A DNA stretch of 6,724 nt from Chloroflexota bacterium (GCA_029265085.1 JAJUJY010000207.1:1-6724); one strand, 5' to 3'. Counted from the stretch's first letter, positions 1 through 5,909 are shown. Notes: generated by a model not told the origin, from the letters alone. Numbers and translations: made by a program.

Positions 1-51
1 ACAACTAGTTGATGAATATATTTATTTCTACAACTATGAACGGATACAATT

Positions 52-89
52 GAAAACAAAACAGACACCCTACCAGGTAAGGTGTCTGT
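52..89 (-). terminator. Intrinsic terminator of the DegV-family gene
   Basis: A 9-bp perfect stem is formed by ACAGACACC (61-69) and GGTGTCTGT (81-89) around an 11-base loop. Read on the minus strand, the stem is followed directly by a T-rich run (TTTGTTTTC, positions 52-60). The plus-strand side has no T-run, so it works only leftward. It lies about 93 bases beyond the DegV stop codon. I see no gene in 1-181: the rest is AT-rich spacer with only a weak AAAAC/GTTTT hairpin near 145-160. Confidence 0.85.
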
Positions 90-181
90 CCAGTTAGTGA
101 GGCAGCTTTCTTTTTCTGTCTACCCGTTGGGGTGCACTTCAAAAAACAGGCCGTTTTGATTTAAGTCTTTCGATGAATTGA

Positions 182-1012
182 TTATTTACGAAGAAATAAA
201 ATACCAATGGTGTTGGGTCCGCAATGACTGCCAATTGTAGCACCTGCATAGGTAATTAAAACATTCTCAATGGGCGCAATTTTAAGTAATTCGGTCTTTA
301 AGTACTCGGCATCATCGTCACAACCGGTATGTGTGATAAATACCCGGTGGAAATCAATGTCGGGAAGATGATTCTTAAAATCTTCCAGCATGGAATTTAA
401 TGCCTTGAGCCTGTTTCCACGAACTTTTTCTTTAACGCCCATTGTGCCGTCTTGCCGTACTTCGATGACAGGCCGGATGCGTAACATGGAACCAAATATG
501 GCTTGTAAAGCATTACAACGGCCTCCTTTGTAGAGATATTCCATTGTATCAATTACAAACGAGGTGCACACTTTCGACTTCGTTTCCAAAATATCTTTCT
601 CGATTTGTTCAGCAGATCGTCCCTGGTCGCGTAAATCTACAGCCTTGAGCGTCAGCAGGCCAATACCGGTGGATAAATTTAAGGAATCAACGATATGGAT
701 CTTCTTATCAGAGAAATGGCTGGCTGCCAGACAGGCATTTTGATGGGTGGCTGAAAGGCGAGAAGAAATCCCGATATAAATGGTTTCGTCTGCTTTTTCA
801 AAAAGTTTGATAAATTCTCCAACGGCTGGCGCCGATGTTTTGGGCAGCTGTCCAGTCGCCTCTACCAGGCTGAACAATTCCTTTAATGTGAGATCGCCAT
901 CCAAAATATTTTTATTGTCAATAAATACCTGAAGGGGGATGACAGAAATACCATGTTGAGAAATTAATTCAGGGCTGAGATCTGCACAGCTGTCCGTTGC
1001 TATTTGGATCAT
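182..1012 (-). CDS. DegV family fatty-acid-binding protein
   Basis: A 276-residue DegV protein, the usual length for this family. DegV proteins are cytosolic and hold one fatty acid; in Firmicutes the FakB members present it to FakA kinase. Seen in order: N-terminal IATDSCADLS (4-13); KTSAPA (58-63), the Thr/Ser site that in the family contacts the lipid carboxylate; GISSRLSATHQNA (81-93); VDSLNLSTGIG (108-118); YKGGRCNA (161-168); and the C-terminal GSHCGPNTIG (261-270). The reading frame extends upstream to a TTG at 1027, but that codon lies in the Shine-Dalgarno stretch GAAAGGGG (about 1018-1025), so I chose the ATG at 1012. It is divergent from the HAD gene and transcribed alone. Whether it serves a FakA-type kinase cannot be told here, as no fakA/DAK2 gene is in the window. 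The family call is secure; the ligand is inferred. Confidence 0.95.
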   Translation of the reverse strand: MIQIATDSCADLSPELISQHGISVIPLQVFIDNKNILDGDLTLKELFSLVEATGQLPKTSAPAVGEFIKLFEKADETIYIGISSRLSATHQNACLAASHFSDKKIHIVDSLNLSTGIGLLTLKAVDLRDQGRSAEQIEKDILETKSKVCTSFVIDTMEYLYKGGRCNALQAIFGSMLRIRPVIEVRQDGTMGVKEKVRGNRLKALNSMLEDFKNHLPDIDFHRVFITHTGCDDDAEYLKTELLKIAPIENVLITYAGATIGSHCGPNTIGILFLRK

Positions 1013-1047
1013 AATTACCCCTTTCAAAATAAAAAAATAATAGGGAT

Positions 1048-1053
1048 ATTATA
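1048..1053 (-). promoter_or_regulatory. Candidate -10 box for the DegV-family gene
   Basis: On the minus strand this reads TATAAT, a perfect -10 hexamer, 35 bases upstream of the ATG at 1012. That gives a leader of about 30 bases containing the Shine-Dalgarno site. No good -35 is visible 16-18 bases further up. The other half of the divergent region (about 1060-1191), which should carry the HAD promoter, shows no convincing sigma-70 site. Confidence 0.45.
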
Positions 1054-1191
1054 GTATGAATTCTTAGACTGAAATATTCTAATCTTAAAGAGGTTCGATG
1101 TAGAAAAATTCTGCTCAAGTTTCAGTCAGATTTCTAATTGTCCGTTAGAATTGGAAGACAGAAATCACATCATTCATGCGAGCCAATCATC

Positions 1192-2367
1192 ATGCCTGAA
1201 CCATCAGTAATCTTATTTGATTTAGACGGTGTTCTTGTTTCACCGGGAGGATACCGAAAAGCCGTTTTAGAGACCATTCAACGGGTTTGTAAAACGAAAA
1301 TATCTGTTTCTTATAATCTCCCAACCGAGCAGGATCTGCAATTTTTAGAAGCTCACGGCATTACTGGTGAATGGGATATGATCCCACTCTGCCTGGCGGC
1401 AATTATTGACCATGATGATGCAGCGAATCGCAATGCTCTTATTGGGCAAACACCGAAAGAAGTCTGTGTTAATTATCAGCAAATATTTCGCCGATTAACC
1501 CGCTATTTTGGAAATGGTGTTCCTATCCTGGAGAACATATATCAAGCAATTCAAAACGGCGAAGATCCCGAATTGTTTCCAAATTTTCGCAAAATGAAGT
1601 TGTTGGGTGAAACATTCTGTAATTCCCGCCGGGTTGATAAACACCAGGTAACCCAAATATTCCAAACATTGGTGATGGGGAGTAATTTGTTTTCTGAAGT
1701 ATATGGTTTTAAACCACCCTTTGAGACCATTTCGTTTTTAAAACAATATGACCGCCCCAATATTACGAACAATACGGTTCAACTTCTCAGGCAAAGACAG
1801 GAATCACAAGATTGGCATATTTGTGCGATGACTGCGCGCCCCTCAAGCCCGCCTGTACCTATGCGGGTGGTCGAAGCAGGATACAGCCCGGAAGCAGAAT
1901 CGGCATTGTCAACGGCAGGTTTGGCTGATCTCCCAAAAATTGGATATGGAGATTTACTTTATGTGGAACAACAAACGGGGTTCCCGGCTGAAAAGTTAAT
2001 GAAACCAGATCCATTTCAGGCTTTGGCTGCCGTAATGACAGCCTTTGGAATGGAGCCGCAAATTGCTTTGCGCCGGGCGATGTTAATGCGGTTTCCTGAT
2101 CGCAAAATTTATTGGAAAGACGATATAAACCTAGAAGATTGTTCTCCATTTTTTCTAAACCAATGCAGTATAAAAATATTTGAGGATTCACCCATCGGAA
2201 TCCAGGCTGTTCAAGCGGCTGCTCAAATATTAGCGGACCAAAATGCGCAAATATCTGTTGATGCGTATGGAATCGCCAGTGATTCCATGAAAACCACTGC
2301 TTTAAGCAAGGTTGGTGCAAAAATATTTTGCGATGTTAATCAAGCCATCCAGGCCGCGAGTCAATAA
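1192..2367 (+). CDS. HAD-superfamily hydrolase (phosphatase-like) with an enlarged cap region
   Basis: A 391-residue protein with all four HAD motifs. Motif I is FDLDGV at 9-14 (nucleophile Asp10, acid/base Asp12). Motif II is MTARPS at 213-218 (Thr214). Motif III is LMKPDP at 269-274 (Lys271). Motif IV is IFEDSPIG at 329-336 (Glu331, Asp332). It should be a soluble Mg-dependent phosphohydrolase with an aspartyl-phosphate intermediate. About 200 residues separate motifs I and II, much more than in a typical C1-capped HAD (total about 220-250 residues), so the cap is unusually large and its substrate is unknown. The reading frame opens at a TTG at 1138 with no ribosome site. I prefer the ATG at 1192 because motif I of HAD proteins normally lies within about ten residues of the N-terminus; its own ribosome site is weak. 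It stands alone between a divergent DegV gene and a two-way terminator. HAD membership is firm; the activity is not known. Confidence 0.85.
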   Translation: MPEPSVILFDLDGVLVSPGGYRKAVLETIQRVCKTKISVSYNLPTEQDLQFLEAHGITGEWDMIPLCLAAIIDHDDAANRNALIGQTPKEVCVNYQQIFRRLTRYFGNGVPILENIYQAIQNGEDPELFPNFRKMKLLGETFCNSRRVDKHQVTQIFQTLVMGSNLFSEVYGFKPPFETISFLKQYDRPNITNNTVQLLRQRQESQDWHICAMTARPSSPPVPMRVVEAGYSPEAESALSTAGLADLPKIGYGDLLYVEQQTGFPAEKLMKPDPFQALAAVMTAFGMEPQIALRRAMLMRFPDRKIYWKDDINLEDCSPFFLNQCSIKIFEDSPIGIQAVQAAAQILADQNAQISVDAYGIASDSMKTTALSKVGAKIFCDVNQAIQAASQ

Positions 2368-2383
2368 GATATTTGAGATTATG

Positions 2384-2423
2384 AAAAAAGCTATCTGGAA
2401 ATATTATCCAAATAGCTTTTTTT
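2384..2423. terminator. Two-way intrinsic terminator between convergent genes
   Basis: AAAAAAGCTAT (2384-2394) pairs with ATAGCTTTTTT (2412-2422). An inner GGA/TCC pairing can shorten the loop. The plus strand ends in seven T (2417-2423) and the minus strand in six T (complement of 2384-2389), so it can stop both the HAD transcript (stop codon at 2367) and the leftward membrane-protein transcript (stop codon at 2441). Confidence 0.85.
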
Positions 2424-2440
2424 GAAAAAGTATTGAATGG

Positions 2441-3211
2441 TTAAAATTGACGTGTTTGTTGGTTGTTTGAATTTGTCCGTCCAGATAGGCTGTGGTAGGC
2501 GGGCTGTGCTGTGCTAAATGACGGGTCAGATACATACTCGGGTTCAGGACGAGCGGATGGCCTGGGAGCAGGGCGCTGAAGTGTAGAGACTGGGGTGGAA
2601 GCCTGCGCTAACGAAGACGCTGCAACTGGCTGATATGCAGTGCGTGGGCGTGGATTGGCCGAAATGGCTGGGCGAGTAACAGCCTGGACTGGCTGATCTT
2701 GGGTAAACAAGCGCGGCCCAGCAACTGAAAACGTGCCGATTAACAATATTCTGGTTACCCATACTAACAAAGCAACGAAGATAGGCACAATTTCTACCAG
2801 AGTTTCCGCTTGAATGAAGGCTGAACTTTGTAATGTGCGGTTTGCCATTCCCAGGGATACTCCCCACCAGGTTAATAAGGCATTCATTGTTGCTGCCAGC
2901 AGCCAGGCGCCAAACAAATACCAGGTTTCTTTGGTGTCATTTACCTGGCTTTCCGGGATAAATAAGCGTGCGATCCCGGCAAAGTCAATTCCGCAAAATG
3001 CAATTGAAAGGATCGTTGCCCAGGTAATTCCGACAAACTTCAGATCTCCTAATAAGTCATGCAAGGCTACCTGGGTGGTGCTGAAATTAAACATTTCAAA
3101 GCCGATTAGAGCGGTGACTAGAATGGTACCCAGAACCCAACCGCGGTTTGATAAGATGGTGCTTGGCAAACGATTGATTGATGTGTTGATTTGAAATTTT
3201 GTACCGGACAT
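2441..3211 (-). CDS. Uncharacterised four-helix membrane protein with a Pro/Ala/Ser-rich C-terminal tail
   Basis: A 256-residue protein that I do not recognise. Four hydrophobic stretches look like membrane helices at about 25-43, 59-84, 97-121 and 138-164. A polar tail of about 90 residues (165-256) follows, rich in Pro, Ala, Ser, Arg and Gln with several RP and QP steps, probably disordered. There is no signal peptide with a cleavage site and no catalytic motif. The second helix carries a Cys-Gly-x-Asp-Phe stretch (73-77), and acidic Glu139 begins the fourth. The start is the ATG at 3211: GGAGGT (3216-3221) lies 4 bases upstream. An in-frame GTG at 3226 lies upstream of that ribosome site and is rejected. 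It has its own strong promoter and is separated from corA by a terminator, so it is a single-gene unit. Proteins of this build occur in Chloroflexota genomes beside mobile or plasmid-like genes, but I cannot assign a role from sequence alone. Confidence 0.8.
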   Translation of the reverse strand: MSGTKFQINTSINRLPSTILSNRGWVLGTILVTALIGFEMFNFSTTQVALHDLLGDLKFVGITWATILSIAFCGIDFAGIARLFIPESQVNDTKETWYLFGAWLLAATMNALLTWWGVSLGMANRTLQSSAFIQAETLVEIVPIFVALLVWVTRILLIGTFSVAGPRLFTQDQPVQAVTRPAISANPRPRTAYQPVAASSLAQASTPVSTLQRPAPRPSARPEPEYVSDPSFSTAQPAYHSLSGRTNSNNQQTRQF

Positions 3212-3256
3212 ATTTACCTCCAGCACTGTACATAATCCAGTGTCTAATTTGCATTA

Positions 3257-3285
3257 ATAATAGAACAATAATTCTAAAATGTCAA
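3257..3285 (-). promoter_or_regulatory. Strong sigma-70-type promoter for the membrane protein gene
   Basis: On the minus strand: a -35 of TTGACA (3280-3285, perfect), a 17-base spacer (3263-3279) and a -10 of TATTAT (3257-3262, 5 of 6). The predicted start of transcription is near 3250, giving a leader of about 40 bases with the GGAGGT ribosome site. It is the best-formed promoter in the window and suggests steady housekeeping-type expression. Confidence 0.8.
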
Positions 3286-3306
3286 GAATGATTTATTAAC
3301 CTCCTG

Positions 3307-3340
3307 AAAACAAAAAATAAGTCCCGTCTTTCGACAGGAC
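3307..3340 (-). terminator. Intrinsic terminator of corA with a GAAA tetraloop
   Basis: On the minus strand GTCCTGTC and GACGGGAC (3333-3340 and 3321-3328) form an 8-bp stem including one U-G pair, closed by a GAAA loop (3329-3332). It is followed by a T-rich run (complement of 3307-3320). It sits 37 bases past the corA stop codon and just ahead of the next promoter, insulating the two leftward genes. On the plus strand the stem has a C-A mismatch and no T-run. Confidence 0.85.
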
Positions 3341-3376
3341 CAATCAAAATATCTCGTATTTTGCTTGTTGGAAAAA

Positions 3377-4354
3377 TTAAAACCATCCCCGCTTTTTGAA
3401 AAAAACCAACATTCCGATCACGATTGAAATAAAGATCAGCCATACAAAAGGATATCCCCAAATCCATTGAATTTCCGGCATGTAAGTGAAGTTCATTCCA
3501 TAGACGCCAGCGACAAAGGAAAGCGGCAGGAATATGGTTGATACGATGGTTAGTGCCTTCATTACCTCATTTAATCGCATCGATGTTGCGTTGAGATATA
3601 CTTCCAGTGCACTGGAAATCATATCGCGAATATTTTCGCTCATTTCTTGGATGCGCACGAGATGGTCGTAAATATCTCGAAAATATATCCTGGATTGGCG
3701 GTCAACCATCGCAAATTCATCACGGCTCAACCGGTTCATCATTTCACGTTGAGGTGATACAACCCGGCGTAAAGAGGTGGTGATATGCTTTAAGTCCAAA
3801 ATTTGCGACATGTATTCTGTTTTTGGTTTTTCCAGAATCCGGTCTTCCAGCAGTTCTATCTCGTCTTCTAAATGATCTAAATACGGCAGGTATTCATCGA
3901 CCAACATATCCAGCAAAGAATGGCAGAGAAAGTCAGGGCCATTATTTTGTAAACGCTCATCCCGTTCCAGCTTTCGCCATACTTTTACAACCGGTGTCAT
4001 TATTTCACAATGATCAACGCTGACTAAAAAATTCTTTCCCAGGAACAGATCCAACTCGTTGGTCTCGATTTCTGTTTTCCCGTGATTGTTTGATAAGACA
4101 TGGGCAACAATAAAGATATAACTGTTGTAATCATCAATTTTTGGGGTTTGGTAACCAGCACTTAAACAATCTTCAATGGCCAGAGGATGGAAATGGAATA
4201 ATTGGTTTAAATATTCATTAATTTCGGCTTCATTCGCATTTTCAAGTGAAACCCAAACCCAACCATCTGGATGAGACAATTTCTGTCGAATGTCATCTCG
4301 TGAAAGATCTTTCTGAGGGGTGCCGGTTGCCGGAAAATATATCGTCCTGATCAT
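3377..4354 (-). CDS. corA: CorA-family magnesium/cobalt transporter
   Basis: A 325-residue CorA channel protein, full length for the family. CorA is a homopentamer in the cytoplasmic membrane that admits Mg2+ (also Co2+ and Ni2+) and is gated by Mg2+ bound between its cytoplasmic domains. Seen: a long soluble N-terminal domain (1 to about 265) with an acidic helix pair around 148-175; pore helix TM1 (about 267-286) ending in the signature YGMNF (285-289, GMN 286-288); the short acidic loop TYMPEIQW (290-297); TM2 (about 300-319); and a basic end KKRGWF. The start is the ATG at 4354: GAGGT (4360-4364) lies 5 bases upstream. A TTG at 4366 overlaps that ribosome site and is rejected. It is divergent from the peroxiredoxin gene, and a -10-like TATAAT (4385-4390, minus) lies inside a palindrome. 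The family is certain; the ion preference is inferred from the family. Confidence 0.96.
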   Translation of the reverse strand: MIRTIYFPATGTPQKDLSRDDIRQKLSHPDGWVWVSLENANEAEINEYLNQLFHFHPLAIEDCLSAGYQTPKIDDYNSYIFIVAHVLSNNHGKTEIETNELDLFLGKNFLVSVDHCEIMTPVVKVWRKLERDERLQNNGPDFLCHSLLDMLVDEYLPYLDHLEDEIELLEDRILEKPKTEYMSQILDLKHITTSLRRVVSPQREMMNRLSRDEFAMVDRQSRIYFRDIYDHLVRIQEMSENIRDMISSALEVYLNATSMRLNEVMKALTIVSTIFLPLSFVAGVYGMNFTYMPEIQWIWGYPFVWLIFISIVIGMLVFFKKRGWF

Positions 4355-4380
4355 GCTGTACCTCAAAGTGGAAATCTCTA

Positions 4381-4397
4381 TTCGATTATAAATCGAA
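4381..4397. repeat. 17-bp palindrome at the corA promoter (candidate operator)
   Basis: TTCGATT (4381-4387) and AATCGAA (4391-4397) are perfect 7-base inverted arms around ATA. On the minus strand, positions 4385-4390 read TATAAT, so the palindrome covers a likely corA -10 box about 31 bases from the ATG. A dimeric repressor bound here would block corA. It lies about 90 bases upstream of the peroxiredoxin -10, so control of that gene is possible but less direct. It does not match the Fur or PerR consensus as I know them. No regulator gene is nearby. Confidence 0.45.
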
Positions 4398-4485
4398 CAT
4401 GATCTACTTGGATGATTTCAGTCTGGTTGAATTGATGCAGCGTAAGAGTAACCGGAATGGGGAAGGTTTGAATTTTTGGAGAGTT

Positions 4486-4493
4486 GCTATAAT
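4486..4493 (+). promoter_or_regulatory. Extended -10 promoter of the peroxiredoxin gene
   Basis: TG-C-TATAAT: a perfect -10 hexamer (4488-4493) with the TGn extension (4486-4487). The -35 is poor (GGTTTG at 4465-4470 with a 17-base spacer), as extended -10 promoters tolerate. The predicted transcript starts near 4500, leaving a leader of about 50 bases with the AAGGAG ribosome site (4538-4543). Confidence 0.65.
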
Positions 4494-4549
4494 AAAGATG
4501 GATCATTTTTCAAGAACGAAAGCTCAGAAAACAGGTGAAGGAGAAAATT

Positions 4550-5266
4550 ATGGTTGATAAAAAAGAATCCTGTGTCCAACCTGCAAAAGGGCCGGTAATT
4601 GCTGAATCTATCGAATCAAAATCTATGCCAGTCTCTGAATATAAGGGAAAGGAGAAGACAAAAATGATTGCGCGTGTTGGGAAGCCTGCTCCTGATTTTG
4701 AGCTAAGTGCTTTTGTGGATGGTGGATTTAAGAATATCCGTCTCTCCGATTTTAAAGAGAAGTGGATTGTCATTTGTTTTTATCCAGGTGATTTTACTTT
4801 TGTCTGACCGACTGAATTGTCGGCAGTTGCCGTCAAACATCCTGAATTACAATCTCTTGGTGTCCAGATTCTTGCCATTAGCACAGACAGCCGGTTTAGT
4901 CATAAGGTCTGGCAAGAAGAAGAATTATCGAAAATGGTCGAAGGCGGCGTACCTTTCCCGCTGCTCTCCGATGCGGGCGGCCGCGTGGGGGAAGTGTATG
5001 GTGTATATGATGAAGAAGCTGGTGTAGATATTCGAGGTCGTTTTATTATTGACCCTGATTTTAATATCCGTGCAATGGAGGTTTTAACCCCAGAGGTTGG
5101 CCGGAATGTATCTGAATTAATTCGCCAGGTGAAAGCATTCCAACATGTGGTTAAAACAGGTGAAGTGACGCCTTCTGGATGGCAGCCAGGGAAACCAACC
5201 TTACAACCCGGACCACAATTGGTTGGGAAAGTTTGGAAGGTTTGGAAACCTGATAGTGCCTTCTAG
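4550..5266 (+). CDS. prxU: Selenocysteine-containing peroxiredoxin (PrxU-like, AhpC/TSA family), TGA recoded at 4805-4807
   Basis: One 238-residue peroxiredoxin read through an in-frame TGA as Sec86. It reduces H2O2 and organic peroxides in the cytosol, with Sec as the attacking residue. Seen: thioredoxin-fold start [10 protein letters not shown] (43-52); catalytic motif PGDFTFV-U-PTEL (79-90), with Pro79, Thr83 and Sec86 matching PxxxTxxC; catalytic Arg162 in IRGRFIID; and the AhpC-type end [13 protein letters not shown] (210-222). The halves 4550-4804 and 4808-5266 are in the same frame with no insertion or deletion. Where AhpC has its resolving Cys (VCPA) this protein has VTPS (Thr207). 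The only cysteines are Cys8 and Cys76. A 38-residue polar extension precedes the domain. The start is the ATG at 4550 (AAGGAG, 6-base gap); an in-frame GTG at 4535 precedes that site and is rejected. A second start at 4664 is possible. A routine gene caller would report two fragments (4550-4807 and a TTG-initiated 4817-5266). The alternative is a Cys-to-stop pseudogene, which is unlikely given the position and the hairpin. Confidence 0.92.
4648..4666 (+). promoter_or_regulatory. Internal ribosome site and ATG within the peroxiredoxin gene
   Basis: AAAGGAG (4648-4654) stands 9 bases before an in-frame ATG (4664-4666). Starting here gives a 200-residue protein beginning [12 protein letters not shown], the usual N-terminus of AhpC/TSA proteins, without the 38-residue extension or Cys8. 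Both this site and the one at 4538-4552 look functional. The shorter form may be the main start or a second isoform. Confidence 0.5.
4805..4836 (+). promoter_or_regulatory. Sec-coding TGA with bacterial SECIS-like hairpin
   Basis: The TGA (4805-4807) is followed by a hairpin inside the coding region. TTG (4817-4819) pairs with CAA (4834-4836), there is a T-T mismatch (4820/4833), and CGGC (4821-4824) pairs with GCCG (4829-4832) around an AGTT loop (4825-4828). The loop starts 18 bases after the TGA. By my count this matches the spacing in E. coli fdhF, whose loop also begins AG, with a G available for SelB contact and an unpaired U in the stem. A competing 5-bp hairpin CCGAC/GTCGG (4808-4812 with 4819-4823) directly abuts the TGA. 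The two share bases and cannot form together. Confidence 0.75.
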
Positions 5267-5293
5267 CTTATATTTTCCTGAGCTTTCGGAGAG

Positions 5294-5324
5294 ACAGGCG
5301 GTTTATGGACCGCCTGTTTTTTTT
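5294..5324 (+). terminator. Intrinsic terminator of the peroxiredoxin gene
   Basis: ACAGGCGGT (5294-5302) and ACCGCCTGT (5309-5317) form a 9-bp GC-rich stem with a 6-base loop, followed by eight T (5317-5324, counting the last stem base). It lies 28 bases after the TAG stop at 5264-5266, closing a single-gene transcript. Its position after the second half of the gene, with none after the TGA, agrees with translation through the TGA. Confidence 0.92.
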
Positions 5325-5352
5325 GTCAATGTAACTCCTCAATTAATTTAAT
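5323..5352 (+). promoter_or_regulatory. Candidate promoter for the GNAT-SCP2 gene pair
   Basis: TTGTCA (5323-5328, 5 of 6 to the -35 consensus), an 18-base spacer and TTTAAT (5347-5352, 5 of 6 to the -10). The leader would be about 30 bases and include GAGG (5378-5381). The -35 overlaps the last bases of the preceding terminator's T-run, so the two units are packed back to back. Confidence 0.45.
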
Positions 5353-5387
5353 GGTAATATTGTCAAAGTATAACTTCGAGGATTTCA

Positions 5388-5849
5388 ATGAATCTAGATA
5401 TTGTCGGGCCAGAGTTCAATTGCTCAAAAGTCTGTGAACCAATTTTGAGAGATTTGCCCGAATGGTTTGGGATTGAATCTGCTATCGTCCAATTTCTACA
5501 TGAAATTGACAACTCACCAACTTTTTTGGCCAGTCAAAATGGTGAAACGGTCGGATTTATTAGCCTTAAACAATATTTTTCCCAAACAGCTGAAATTTCT
5601 GTTATGGGAGTGAAAAAAACTTGCCGCGGTAATGGGATTGGCCACCATTTGATGCAGGCGGCAGAAACATATTTGACCTCGCAAGGAGTAAAAATCCTAC
5701 AAGTTAAGACGCTTGGTCCATCGGACAGTGATCCAAACTACGCACAAACACGTGCGTTTTATACCAGGGTTGGTTTTCTTCCGCTAGAAGAGTTTAAACA
5801 GATTTGGGATGAAAATAATCCCTGCCTGATTATGGTTAAGGCGATATAA
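5388..5849 (+). CDS. GNAT-family N-acetyltransferase
   Basis: A 153-residue GNAT enzyme, normal length for a single domain. It transfers acetyl from acetyl-CoA to an amine; the substrate is unknown. Seen: beta strands around 54-60 (TVGFISL) and 67-76 (TAEISVMGVK); motif A with the acetyl-CoA pyrophosphate loop R80-G-N-G-I-G85 and the helix after it (86-98); and motif B at 118-130, YAQTRAFYTRVGF, with Tyr125 in the usual place of the general acid. The C-terminus IWDENNPCLIMVK (139-151) is a feature I associate with a widespread uncharacterised GNAT subgroup in Bacilli and Chloroflexota. The start is the ATG at 5388, with GAGG 6 bases upstream. The SCP-2 gene follows with no terminator between, so the two are probably co-transcribed. 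The family is secure; the function is not assignable. Confidence 0.92.
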   Translation: MNLDIVGPEFNCSKVCEPILRDLPEWFGIESAIVQFLHEIDNSPTFLASQNGETVGFISLKQYFSQTAEISVMGVKKTCRGNGIGHHLMQAAETYLTSQGVKILQVKTLGPSDSDPNYAQTRAFYTRVGFLPLEEFKQIWDENNPCLIMVKAI

Positions 5850-5909
5850 AAATTGGTATAGATTGTATGTGTCATCCCAAGAATTGGAGTTATCCGGTAA
5901 AATAAATGC

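Noticed and set aside
1..51. CAACTAGTTG palindrome near the left edge as an attachment or insertion end
   Set aside because: A 10-bp palindrome alone is common, and no matching repeat or integrase is present.
1066..1127. 8-base inverted repeat GACTGAAA (1067-1074) and TTTCAGTC (1120-1127), also matched at 4416-4423
   Set aside because: A 45-base gap and short arms. Matches of this size are expected by chance several times in a window this long.
1859..2320. Minus-strand ORF of 153 residues opposite the HAD gene
   Set aside because: A shadow of the HAD coding region: no ribosome site or recognisable motif, and the sense strand carries HAD motifs II, III and IV across the same span.
2814..3194. 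Plus-strand ORF of 126 residues opposite the membrane protein gene
   Set aside because: It lies wholly within the reverse strand of a gene with a clear promoter, ribosome site and hydrophobic pattern, and its own product shows no recognisable domain.
4805..4807. Pseudogene or sequencing error at the TGA
   Set aside because: The codon lies precisely at the catalytic Cys, where Sec is known in this family. Both flanks are conserved and a SECIS-like hairpin follows. It remains the main alternative until resequenced.
4808..4823. The CCGAC/GTCGG hairpin as a transcription terminator
   Set aside because: Only 5 bp and no T-run follows, so it is not a terminator. It is kept only as a possible alternative fold next to the Sec codon.
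4817..5266. Separate 149-residue protein starting at TTG 4817
   Set aside because: It lacks a ribosome site and a catalytic residue, and is in frame with the upstream half. It is the C-terminal part of the selenoprotein.
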